Shown here: one piece after another, positions 23,384 through 35,800 of the stretch
Layout: the number at the start of each line of letters is the position of its first letter
How positions within the stretch are numbered: position 1 is the first letter of the stretch
Source of the DNA: Nectonema munidae
Taxonomy: Eukaryota; Nematomorpha; Nectonematoida; Nectonematidae
Assembly: GCA_030549495.1 (NCBI GenBank)
Contig: JAUIRK010000664.1
Coordinates: forward strand, 333,001-397,000
Direction: 5' to 3'
DNA: 64,000 nt
Program-made: the position numbers and the translations under genes
Notes under the pieces: model-generated
Seen by the model: only the letters and a program-made list of their open reading frames with translations
What the model was told of the DNA's origin: nothing
Database searches by the model: none

Positions 23384-23449
23384 ACTACATAAAAACACAA
23401 TTAGCCATAAGGTAAAGATAGCGTGGGCTGTTTTGTGTTTTTATGTAGT
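23384..23449. ncRNA. Candidate short hairpin RNA or small foldback
   Basis: ACTACATAAAAACACAA (23384-23400) pairs perfectly with TTGTGTTTTTATGTAGT (23433-23449), and pairing can extend through AGCC and GGCT toward a loop of roughly 20 bases. The size is that of a microRNA precursor, but the flanks contain more copies of the ATGTAGTAAAA motif. A decayed foldback element is therefore at least as likely. Confidence 0.25.
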
Positions 23450-26400
23450 AAAAACTACTTACATTGTAAGTAAATTAAGTAAATTTTACTTATGTAGTAA
23501 AATTGGGCCTCTTCCATCGAACTATGAAGAAAGGAGGCTTGGTGCGGGATCGAACCCAGTATTTAATCAGCCTTACTCACGGCCCCTGAAAAAAAGTCCA
23601 TTCCAAATTTTTTCACTAAAAGAAGGTATTTCCAGGGATCTGGGCTTATTTTGAAGTAAAAAAAATGGAATCCGAAATTTTACTTAAAATTTGCCGCAAT
23701 GAAGTATTTAATAAACTATTAACAGATTTTTATATTGAAATGACTTTAAATTTATTTTATATATGATTCAATAATCAAAATATACCATTTAATTAGTCAC
23801 TCATTTTCTATAGGAAGAGAATGAAAATGTTGATTCGTTTTAACTAGAACAAAAATTAGAAGCTACAATTTTAAATATGCTAAAACAAGTAAAAACTTTT
23901 ATTCAAAGAGTCTTTGAAGCCATAGATAGCTATTAGAAATTAGTGAGAAAGAATTAAGAAATATCGGAATTTGATTAAAATTTTGAAAATACTGCTCCAA
24001 TGACATTTGATTCGCTAAAAGTTTTCCAGCTTCCATAATTTAATATTAATTGAAAACAACGTTTTTTAACACTTTGAGGACCCGAATTTAAAAGTTTTTA
24101 AATGGAATTTTATACATTTAAAGCAAAAGATTTTCATTTCTTGCGACACTGGTGTCTCACTGTTCAATTAAGAAGTTGCTATAACAGTTCAAACATTTAT
24201 ATATTTTTCAAGTTATAATTAAAATATTATTTGATATATTCATTATAATGATTTTTAAAACACGAAAAAAGAATCTTAAAGTCAAAAAATTCTCCGTGTC
24301 GTATATATAGGAGTATAGGCATAAATTGCTGAAATCAGAGCTTTGTAGCTCAGCCAATATTATTTTTGCGTTACGTCAAATACAATTTCCATTCATTTAG
24401 AGATTTGAGAAAGAAATATGAAATCCTCAAACCTACCCCACCCCCATGCGAATCTTTTCTTTAGTACTCAATTTTATTAAGTTTGTTGAAAGATCATTCA
24501 GATGAGCAATATTTTTGTATCATTTTGTAAAAAGTATCCCTCTCAAAATGTTTACCTCTTAAAAATTTCATTTACGCAAATTTTAATAGATAACATATGT
24601 TGTTTCCATAGCGCTAACTATTCTTGAAAAACAACATCTTCCCATTCATTGGAAGCTATGTATTGATAGGTCTTTATAAAGGATAGCGAAGATTGAATAA
24701 GTACTCAAAGAGTCTGGGAAATAGGAGCGGAATATTACATCTTTAGTAAGTCTTTTTTAACTAAAAATAAATGTTACCTTAGAAATTTGAATAAATCAAT
24801 TTATATGTTCCTTTAAAATAATTTTGAAACAACTGCAAACCTTAAAAATTTGAATAAATATCAAAGGGTAAAAAGCCGGCGTTTTGAAGTAATTTAAGTA
24901 GAATGGGAAAATGCAAGACAGATGCAAAGCTGGGATAAGTGTGCCTCAAAAATCTAGAACCGCATTAAAGACGAAGTAGCAGTGAAAGCAAGTAGTAAGT
25001 AAAGGACAACACCAGTAAAGAAAAGAAAGTAAGAGATTTCAAGCTTGACCGGTGTTCAGTTCATATTCTGTACTCTATTGAAGATATTCACGACATACTT
25101 GATAAAAATAGTCAGATCTTGATAATCCAGATGAAAGTTTTCCTATGCAGTACTTCTGTGAAACACCTTTCATTTCTTGTGTGGATTTAAATAAAGTTGT
25201 ACAACTTTTAGAAAAATCAAAGGAAAAATAGTTTGGCTCATCGATACAAAAAATGGTGCAAGTGTAACTAATACTCTTATGAAGAGTATTCACACATCAT
25301 ATGTGATTGATTGTGCAAACCAATTTTTAAAAAGAAACTCAGAAGAACGCTTGTTTGAATAGAATTATTTATAGATTACTGAAGTCGTTTGCCTTTCCTT
25401 TGGGAACATTCGTACAAAATGGATTAAAATACGCAGGAAACGAAAAAAGTAGCAGTTTACGAAAACTTGATAAAACACAAATTTACTACTGAACTTCATA
25501 AATTGATATTTTAATTCTTCAATTTCTTAAGATAATGTTTCCTTTTGAAAGCCACGCACACAAAAGTTCTTTAAAAAAAATATTATAAGTTTCAAAAAGG
25601 TAAATTTTGCCAAGGTCGGAAATTTTAAGCTTTATTTGCTGAATTTCTTATTTGCGTATGTATTTAACAAAATACATAAAATTTTGAAATGGATCAATTG
25701 AATTTAAGAAAAAGATAAAGTGGATTCCTCATCTTATAAAATCAATGATTGTATATTAGATACAGTCAAAACAGGGGCGCACATCCTCAAAATTATTGGG
25801 GGCGAAATTTTTTTGTACTTATCAAAATTACTGGTCTGGAAATACCACGCGAGAACAAATATTTTTATCTTTATGCTTTCATTTTGTTATAAGGTGGTAA
25901 AATGATTTTAAATTTCAATTATGAAACCTTTTTTTTAATTAGCCCATCAAAACACCAATATTCAGACGTGAGAACATATTGATTAAACATTTATAGATAC
26001 GCAAAGAATTTAGAAATCTAAAATGTTACTTTAAAGCATGTAAAATATCCCTGCATAAATTATTATACATCTTCATAAAAACGAAAAATATTCACCATCA
26101 ATAAGAATATTTTAAAGTTTCAAAAAGTTCTCACTAAAAATGATGTTTGTATTAAGGGTTATACTATTATATGCATAGGGCGACAAAGATTCAAAAAAGT
26201 TGACCGCAATTAAATCAAAGATTCATACCAGTGATATCTTTACTTAAACCTCTCTCAACAAGGATTCTGAAGAGTCAAACTGTGCTTTCTTTTCTAATGA
26301 AATTTTATATATTAAAGAAGAATGATTTTCTTTAAGACATCATTCGTATCTGCTGGTGGTGCATAATTCTTGAAGTGAAGGAGTTTTAGATGAAATATAA

Positions 26401-29400
26401 ATGATTTTGAAAATTAAAAATTTAAAAAGAAAGACAAAATAGAAGTAAAATTATACAAATAAAGAGAAAATTAACAATAAAAACAAGGTTGAATTGTCTT
26501 GACTTTTCAAAATGAAAACTCTTTATTGAAGTTTCAAATGTTCCACCTTTGCGGTCTTTATCAAGAAATATGATAGGAGAAAGTAAAAAAAAGTGAGTGA
26601 AATGAGAATGATAACAAATAAAATTATAAAAATCAAATGCACGACTTAATAGATCAACAAACATTGTATTTGAACAATTTTATTGATGTTTATTATTTGA
26701 ACAAATACTTGTAAAGGCAATTATTAAAATATTGGCAAATTCGTTGAACACAAATTTCATGTCGATAAATCTCGCGAATGTAAATATCCTTAAAAGTATA
26801 GTTACAGAGTGCATAACCCTGACTTATACATTTCTTGCAAACGTAGGGCCCGAAAAACCAAATGTTTCTGTCAATTGTATTTAGTCTATTTTAAAAATGC
26901 AAAACCAAAGAAGTGAATTAAAAATAAAGAAAAACTAGCATATGATTGGGAGTGTCCATTTGATCGCCTAACTTTGCTAAGACAAATCTTCTGGTCGTAA
27001 TATAAAGTAAAACAAATTTATAATAAAAAAATACATGTAGCAAAGGCCGAAACTAGAAAAAATTTAGGAATGCTTAACACTAAAAAAGAGTAAGATAAGG
27101 GTGTCGAAAAGCCTACGTTCTCTTTATCTTAAAATTGCTCATTTGTAGAAGAAGCAATTCATATGTTCTTATATACATTTTATTGGAATTAGTATTAATC
27201 CTAAATATTTAGGGGGTGAAGTGGCCCTTCTCGCTTCCGCCTGGTTACGTGCCTGCACGTATTCATTCAATTGGGAAAAGGAGACAGAAGAGCAGATAAT
27301 AAAGGACTACACATATGGCTAAAGAATAAAGATCTTATTAAAAACAGCCATGCCAAATTCGGACAATCCAAATAAAAATTTCTGGATACGCCACTATATA
27401 TATACATATCATTCTATTCTTTTAATATTAAAAAAAAAAAATTTAATACTAGATAAAAATCATAACCAATTTTTTTTAACCTAATTATCAAATATTCCAT
27501 CATTACTTCAAAATTATTCATGATTATTTAAATTTATTTGTTAATTTTTATTGTTTATGTAACAGTTTATTTATTTACGAATGATAATAATTAATTACCA
27601 CCTTCTAATTTAGATTGAATTCTTCAAGACAATCGTGCAGTTGAACCTTTTTTATATATAAATCAGTTAAGTGCTTAAAAAATTAATTTATTTGTTTATT
27701 TTTGATGAGGACTGTTTTTAATGTTAAATTTTCTCATCAGTTTGATATAAAACTCTAAAGAAAAAAATGCTTTTTTATTTATAATGTTAGAAAAATAGAA
27801 CGCAGAAGATAAAAAGTTTTTTTGATTAATTTTTTTTATTACTTTTATGTAAGGCGATAGATATTTTGGCGTGGAACACATTCTGGTTGAATCTGTATAA
27901 ATAACTGGTGGTTTGAACTCTGAATAAAGCAAACCCACATATCCTTGCAGTGTATTCCAATAGTGAAATCAAGGAATGAATCTCGTTATATTGGCAAAAT
28001 CATTTTTGGAAATTATTCATTGAAATTCTTAAAATAGATTACATAGAGGGAAACCTTTCTTAATTGCATTCCCAACTTCTTATATGATTGTTACTTTTAA
28101 AGCAATAGCGAAGCGAACAAAACAACTTCTTTTTCATGTTTGACATAAGAAAGAAACACACTCAGCGCGGGGGAACCCTGATGATTTGCGACTAAAGCCT
28201 ACCAATATTTAACGAAATATCAAGAATCTGGTGCTACTAAAGGACATCCATTTCATTAATGTGAATATTTTCAATGCATTCATTTATTAATCAGCAAATA
28301 AAGCATAAGAATTTATATCCAATAAAATTCCTGATATATAATGGACACATCCCTAAAATTGGTTGGGGGCAAACTTTTTTTTAATTTTTAAGTTATTTGA
28401 AGGGAATTAGTATTTGTAACTCAACACATAAAGTTTGAAACGTTACTTCCAAGCCAAGCGAGTTTTTAATGATATAAAATTGGAAAAATCACTTGAAATT
28501 TATGTTTCTATTAGGTAAATTCAAAATGCTAAAAATGAATGTTCATATGATTTCGATTAAAGATCTTATACCCCCCGGAAATGTTAGGAATTTTTTAAAA
28601 ATAGTGAATGACTTTCAAAGAATTTTACAAAACGAGTGAATCTTTCATTAATTCAAATGTTAGTAGTATTGTAAATGTTCAAGTGCATCGCTAATTTTGC
28701 TTTCATACAATAATAATTTAATGATCATTTTGAAAATTCTGCATTGGCAGTACTTCTAACTTGCGGATAAACACACTTGCAACGATATAACTGATTAATG
28801 CGTCGATAATCAGTGCGCCTTTTAACAAAATCATAACTGCACCACCAGAGAAAAATATTTCTTCAGAAGCAATCATTATTATCCATTAACCGTGACATAT
28901 ATACTTATAAGTACCAATTCACTCAGTCTAAAAAAATAAAGTATAGATATTCAAATAAGACTTCCTTGCATTTGTAGGAGAAATGTATTCCGAAAGAAAT
29001 TTTAAGAAAGAGCAAATTAGTTTCATCAGCGCTACGTCAAACAGAGAAGAAGGCAGTATCATGAAATAAGAGAACAAATTGTTACAATTGCAAGAAAAAC
29101 AAAACGCGGGTAAAATTCTGTAATCGGAGTATACATATGTGCCTCCGGCAGGGCTGGAGAATGCATTGCACTCCTGCTAAGTTTGTTATTCCGAAGCAGG
29201 CTTCATTTTGTAATAAAACTTAGCTTAACTTATCTTTGTATTCATACCTTAAAGAACTAGTCCTTACCACTATTTTTGTTTTTATATGCATTTATTTTAA
29301 GTCTATAAAATAACCATTCTATTCAATTAATATAGACATAGTTATTTTTAAATTACACTAAAAATCGCAAATATTATAAGAAATTATGTCATAAAATTTC

Positions 29401-30248
29401 TTTAATTCTGTTGGAATCTACATAGAACTTCAACAAGTTATTAAATTATTGCCTTCGACTCCGAACAAAAAGAGAGCTTCAGGTTCAAAGAATTTGTTGT
29501 TCATGATTTAAATTAAATGTCTGATGTATACGGGATTTGTTCGAGTTTAATAAAGATTTTTCACTTTAGGTCAACTGACTATAAATTTTTAATCAAGGAA
29601 AAAAGTTTATCTTATTCTTTGTTCGTGAATCATTTTGTGAGACTCAAAACTACATAAGAATATCTATATGCAATATATCTCAATTTGCCAGGTCAAAATA
29701 AAGAGAACTGGTTCAGTCATTTTACCGTATCGATTTTTCCACGGTTAAAATATTTCAATCAATTCTCGAAAGAAGTTTCCAAATCCTTGAAAAAAATAAA
29801 AACGCCTGTGTAAAAAGTGTGAATGGAAAAGCGCAAAATTAATTATTATTAAATATAAATATTAAGATAGAAATTTTATTTATATGAAAATCAAAGGAGG
29901 AAACACATTTTCATTAAAAATAGAGCGAGAGGATTTTTGCAAACAAAAAAATATTTATTTCACATAAACAACATTACTATGCAAAATGAATGAATGAATG
30001 AAGATGGATGAATGAATGAACGAATTAAAGAGGAATAAATAGGAGAAGTAGCAGGATAAGAGGATTCAAATACTTTGAATACAAGCGAAGAAACATTATC
30101 AATAAATTTAGACTTTAACCACAAGATAATGAATGCTGTTCAAGAGTTCCTTTCCATAACAAAAGAAATGACAATGATTGCAAAGAGGCGATATAAGAAA
30201 AATAGGCAAATTCGGGAGGAAGGATTTGAACAAATAACTGCACAATAA

Positions 30249-32836
30249 TCAAGGATTGTAAACAAAATATCTCGAGGAGTGTGAGAATGCAGGCTGAGGT
30301 TTTTGAGGGATGTTAAATTGGGAAGATGGAAGGTACAGAGGCTTCCTAGTGGTATTGATAAAAGATAGTGAAGAATATGAAGAGGATGAATTTAAGGATG
30401 GAGCAATGACAACGCCAGATGAAGATTTGGGGGAATCCGTAAAATATGAGGATGAAGAGCGATTAACATTGCAATCTTGGTGTCGAATAGGCATTTTTGT
30501 CTGACTAGCATAAATCTTATTGTAAATATCGTTGCTTCGTTGAAAAGATGAGGTGTAAGGAGGTTGGCCACTTCTATTACCTGCGGAATTCAAGATGAAA
30601 CCGGACTTATCCGTGCCTTGTAGATTTTGTATAAAGTCGTGATAAGACTTTGAAACGGGAGGAACAGGTAGATAACAATTATTCAAAGGGGTAGTAGGTG
30701 GTGGTCCGCTGTGGAAGCGAGGAAGCATAGCATTGTTCACGGGAAAAGGAATATTATTTTGAAGTGTAGCGTTGTTATCGAGAACAAGTTTGTTATTGCG
30801 ACTATTCATGGGAAAAGAAGGGAACAGCTGTCTCCTTTGAAAAGAAAGAGTGGGTGAATGGAATGGAAGAAGAGAACGGGGTGGGGGTCGCAGCAAAAAG
30901 TTTGGGTGGGGAGGGCGCGAAGGGAGAGAGCCAAAAGTATTCATATTTAAAAAGTAGTCATTGCTGGGACTATAGGAAGCAGGTTGAGGTTGGCCCGGAT
31001 TAAGAAGAATGTCACCAGACATAAAGTTAGTCGGAGGAATGGAAAGCTGGTAAAAGGCATTTAAAGATGGCGCCTGTGCATTGAATTTTGGATTATAAAA
31101 GTTGTTGTTTCCTACTTTAACAAGATTTGAGGATGGAACTAAGGTGGAATACATTGTATTAAAAATGGCTGCCGATGACGCAGATGTAGAAGGTGGTATG
31201 ATTGTATTCAATGACTGACAGAGCAAGGATTTCGTATTTTCATCAATATTAATCTTATTCAAAATGTTTCTCAAATCCAATTCCTTCATGTTGATGGAGT
31301 AGGGACTTTTTTCATCCATTCCGCTCCCTGTTTCATCATTACACGCATTTTTTGTGTGAGCAACGTCTTCCGTTTTTGCGGAGCTAACACCACGCTTTTT
31401 GCATTCGTCATCATTGGTTGTTTTTTCCAAGAGAACAACTTGATTTTTAAAGGCCTTCTTAAGCAATAGTTTGGAAGATTCGCTTAACTTGCTCACTTTT
31501 TGTGAGATTTTAGTTAAGCAGGATTGCATGTACACAATTGTCTGCATCTGCTGTTCCTTGGAAACTGCCAAGCTCTGGCCGGGAGTGAGTTGAGTTTGTA
31601 AAAACTTCAACAACTCTTCTTGACTATTCAAAATACTCTTAACTTGAAGGCCCAACTCTGAATCTTCCTGCAACATGCGCAACTCACTTATCGACTTATC
31701 CTCACCTTGTCCGGCATGTTCAGACTTGTGGTGATGATGGTAACCATGGTGTCTATGAGGAGAATCAGAATGTCTTGGGTATCTTCCTTTCAAATGATGA
31801 TTATCAGCAGCAATCCCTAGAGACATGTTACTACTATTCATTCTAGATTTATGATTCTTTTTATTTGTTTGACTATTGAAAATAGAAGTAGGTGATAGAT
31901 CGTAAGAATTATTTTGGTGAAAAGAAGATTGCGGTGTTCTCCAATCACAGGAAGAAGCATTTGGAAGAGTATCATAGAAGCTGGGATGGTGGAGCGGAGT
32001 GCTATTATTAACAATGCTATTACTGTTCGAATGTGATGAAGAGTTCAAGGCAAAGTTGTTGGCATCGTAAGAAATTAAGTACGCCGAAGTTATTTGCTTT
32101 TTGTGCGAGCCTTTGGCACTACCACTACTTTTAACGTGAGGTGATCTGCCCGATCCTTCGTGCAAAAGAGAGTAAATCTTTGAGAGCAGGTGAAAGAGCA
32201 ATTCATTATCAATGCCTTTGTACTCATGAAAGTGATTCTGCAGTTGGTCCAGCCAGGGAAACAGATTTGCTTCGTCATTTGTGAGAACCTTCATGAAAGC
32301 TGATAAAGCCGAAAAAAGAGAATGCACTCTCCGCTGTTGTTGCGGAAAACTGCTCCACAAGCGTTTTCTGGAGTTGTCTTTTCCACGCTGATTCAAATTT
32401 TTTAGGGCATGAAAAAGGTGACTGAGGGGTCGATAATTTGGGCCATAAATTTTTTCAGCAAACTGTAAAACATCATAAAAGACTTTCTCATTTTCATAAG
32501 TGATGAGACTGATATCCATCGAAGTAGGCACTGAGCCTTTTTTCAAGTGTTTTTCTTTTTTCCTGGATGACTCTCGTTTATGTCCGCTGTATTCCCTATC
32601 TTTGTAGTGATGTGAGGAAATAGAAGTCTTTCTAATTTTACCAACTTTAGCTTTCGAGTCCTTTAGGAGGCGTAGGCTTTGAGAATGACGATAGGAATAT
32701 TCGCCACTTCCGAGTCTACTTCCGTCCTTTTCCGAATACAAGTAACGAGAATTATTACGACGAAAACGAAATGATGACGAAGAAGAACGAGAGTGTAGGG
32801 AATAAGAACTTGCTATCTTATGTTTCACACGTTTAT
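30249..32836 (-). CDS. Gene C exon 9, large terminal exon
   Basis: The acceptor ATTGAAATGCAG joins in phase 1 to the exon before, giving KDKNKRVKHKIASSYS at the junction. The exon begins with an Arg/Ser-rich segment (SSSSSFRFRRNNSR), followed by a likely folded part (FYDVLQFAEKIYGPNYRPLS, SLFSALSAFMKVL, LDQLQNHFHEYKGI). It then has Ser/Asn-rich linkers, a His-rich run (HRHHGYHHHHK), a coiled-coil-like stretch (SELRMLQEDSELGLQVKSIL) and a Pro/Asn/Phe-rich C-terminus. The stop is TGA at 30249-30251. The apparent initiator at 32828 is an in-frame GTG; the region is internal to the protein. Confidence 0.85.
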
Positions 32837-35800
32837 CTGCATTTCAATAATATCCACATTTAAAATTGGTTAGTAAAATTATAAAATAACTTAAATAAAA
32901 AATACTTAATTTGAACTTAGTCAAATTTTTTTTTAAAATATAACACAATTTGGGCTAGACTTAAAAGACCAATCAAAATGATAAAACGATTCCTTACATT
33001 TTCTCTAATTATTATTATTTATCACAGACAAGAAAATAACAACTAAAATTAAATTACATTATATTTTTGAAAGTGAAATTAAATAATTCATTTAACTTTG
33101 GAAAGAAAATAAGGCGAAACTTGATCAAAAAAATTAAAACGTAGGGTATTTTAAAATAGAACTTACTTTGAAAAAGAAAACTAATTTTCTATAGAAATAA
33201 ATAAATACAAGTAGTAACTTGTAAAATAATAGAATTTAAAAAATAATAAAACTTTACCTGTTGCTTTAGATTATTATTATTATTATTATGCAAACTAGTG
33301 ATAATCATGAGACAAATATCAAAGTATATTAATTTTTATTAATGGCCGAATTAAGAATAACATGCATGGAATATGAAGAAGATAAATTAAAATAACTCTT
33401 ACTTTTGTCCTTATAAGCACTTTTGTACTTTTTAGAGGAACTTTTTTTGTCGGGGTGTGGTGAAGAGGCTATTGATGAAATTGAAGAAGAATCTTCCGGG
33501 ATTAATCTCTTTTTTGGCGCTAATTGTTCATTTCCATCATTGAAGGATGTTGTGATGGGGATTGAGAGAGAAGATGAGGGTGAAATGGGATAATAAAGCA
33601 AAGACTTCTTTCCATTACTATTCGGAAGTTTACGACTTCTCCTACGACATCGGTTAGAAGAAAGATTCGCTTGGGAAAAGACATTCTGAAGTACTTCCAA
33701 TCTCGTAGTGTTGTCTTGACTTGGTTGGCTCGATTTTTTCATTCGAAATGCTGTCATTCGCTGATACTTATTGACAATTGTCTTAGCTTGATTACACAAA
33801 CCAATCAAATTCTTTGCCATCATTGTATGATTACTTGCTAAAGATGAATGTTGAAGCGAGCTGAGTCTGGTAGAAGCACTTTTTTTCAGTGAATCCACTT
33901 CATCTCTTTTAACGGTCTCTTCATTTCTGGTGTTAACAGCAGTCGAAGAATCGAACTCGCGTGCCTGTTGTTTGGATGAAGGATCATTATCCAAGATATT
34001 TTCAACCTCCATTTTTTTCTTGTCAAAAATGTCTTCTTCCTTCGAACTAATGCTGATAGAGTCCTTTTCTTTAGGCATGATTTCAGTAGACTTTTCTTTT
34101 TTCTTGCCAGATGACGTGAGTGAAGAAGAAGAAAGAGATGTCGATGTTACTTCTTTTGTCTTATCACTCTTCTTATCCAATTGCATCATTAAATCAGAAA
34201 GCTTGTAAACTCTGTTCTTTGCACCACCATCAGTTGATTCCTTCTTAGAAGAATCATTTTTATAAATAATATTCATTGAAGCAGGATTTTCCATTTTTCT
34301 GATGCGCAAATCCTGCACATTCATTTTTTTATCGAGAATCAAAATTTTTAGAGCGGAAATCAAGTCCAATTTTTCGATGGATGTAGAATTTTCTTCGCAG
34401 TCTTTATCAGGGCTAACATCCTCAAGGTATGAAGAGAAAATAAGTATGTTGGTATAGTTAGGGATCTTAGCTTTAGCTTTCAATCTACGAATGATTGACG
34501 TGATGGAGGCGGGGTTATTGTCAACTGTCACCACTGCAGCTCCTCCTTTTGATCTCAGCAGAAGCACCTCACGTTCATCTTCTTCAATCTCTTTCAGCAT
34601 CATGGAAAGATTTGCAGACATCAACTTCTAATGTGTAAAAATTTTTAATTTATACACCCATTTTAACTAATCTTTTCTTTGCATACTACGTCAACACAAA
34701 ATAGAAATATTGCATAAAGTTATTAAAAAATAAAACAATTTTTCAAAAAACAAAATACTGTAAAAGTTTAAATGTTAGTGAGAGATGAAATTTAGCGAAA
34801 TATTTATAAAGTTTTATAAAACACTCAAAGACAAAAAGGCAACAGTTTTAAAAGTATTATTTATTTCAAATGAAAAGTATAGAAGATGTACAATTTTTAC
34901 ATGTGAATGGATGAAAAGATGTTAATTACAGTTTCGGAAAGCCTGCCAAATCTGGCATGATTATATCTAAAAGAAAACATAGTAAGCGTTTCTCAGTCTC
35001 TGAACGTAATATTTTGTCAACATAAAACTCTACCAAAAAGATAACTTCTTAAAAGTTTTAAATAAGGATATCTTAACGCGGATGTAATAAAATAAGCATT
35101 ACAAAAATTGAATCTCCTAAAGAAATATGAACCTATGCCCCAAATTTAGGGCAGTATGGGAATTCACCCATTATAAATGGGGTTTTTTCAGTATTGTGAT
35201 ACCTAATTTATTTTCTAAATTTTTATCAAAGATTCCAGATTGGAACATTATCGAATTTTGTTCGATAAATAGAAACGGTTTTGAAAAAATATAATCATTA
35301 TATACTTTAAGATTGCAGACAGGTGATCGAATATTTATATTATGTGCTATAAATAGTTCATTCTTCCTTATTATTATTATTATTATTATTATTATAAAAT
35401 TTAAGTATTAAGAACAATAAGTTCAAGCATATTATCACAAATTCCTAGAATTGTTTTGTTTTTTCTGGAAAAAACTCTAGTTCAGGAATTCAGAGCTAGT
35501 GTAGCCTACAACAAAGCGCGATGGATGGCAAAATGCTCGCTTCAAATATTTGTATTGAGAAATACCTTTGAAATGACACCCCAGCAAAAAAATTACAGTG
35601 TATCTGTTTTCATTATCACCATCCATGTTAAAGCACGTAGTACCTTTCCACATGCAGCCAAAGATCAAATTTTTTTATGAAAGATCATTAAAATATGCAT
35701 GTTATGATTGAAAGAACTGTTTAAGCTAAATTAAAGAGTCATCTATAGTGACTACTCAGGAAAGATCTTGATCCGTTAGCTTTTTTTTCAGCCTCCTGAA

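Larger units (their letters stand above)
22769..30248. other. Spacer between genes B and C
   Basis: About 7.5 kb of AT-rich DNA with no gene I can support. It holds the inverted copy of the 9375 repeat (23011-23069), a compact hairpin (23384-23449), a B-box-like GGTTCGATCCC on the minus strand near 23548, and an AATG microsatellite near 29988-30024. Short CAGGGGCGCAC- and TCTGGATACGCC-type motifs near 25775 and 27385 look like orphan ends of hAT-like elements. The small ORFs here have no coding character. Confidence 0.5.

Noticed and set aside
23490-23610. A tRNA gene on the minus strand, suggested by GGTTCGATCCC
   Set aside because: Only the B-box-like word is present; there is no acceptor stem or A-box at the right distance. 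It may be a piece of a tRNA-derived SINE.
25075-25293. Minus-strand 72-residue ORF
   Set aside because: No recognisable motif, no splice context and no paralogue in the window.
30310-30504. Plus-strand acidic 64-residue ORF
   Set aside because: It is antisense to the terminal exon of gene C, whose composition explains it.
33930-34208. Plus-strand 92-residue ORF
   Set aside because: It is the antisense shadow of the Lys/Ser-rich gene C exon 8.
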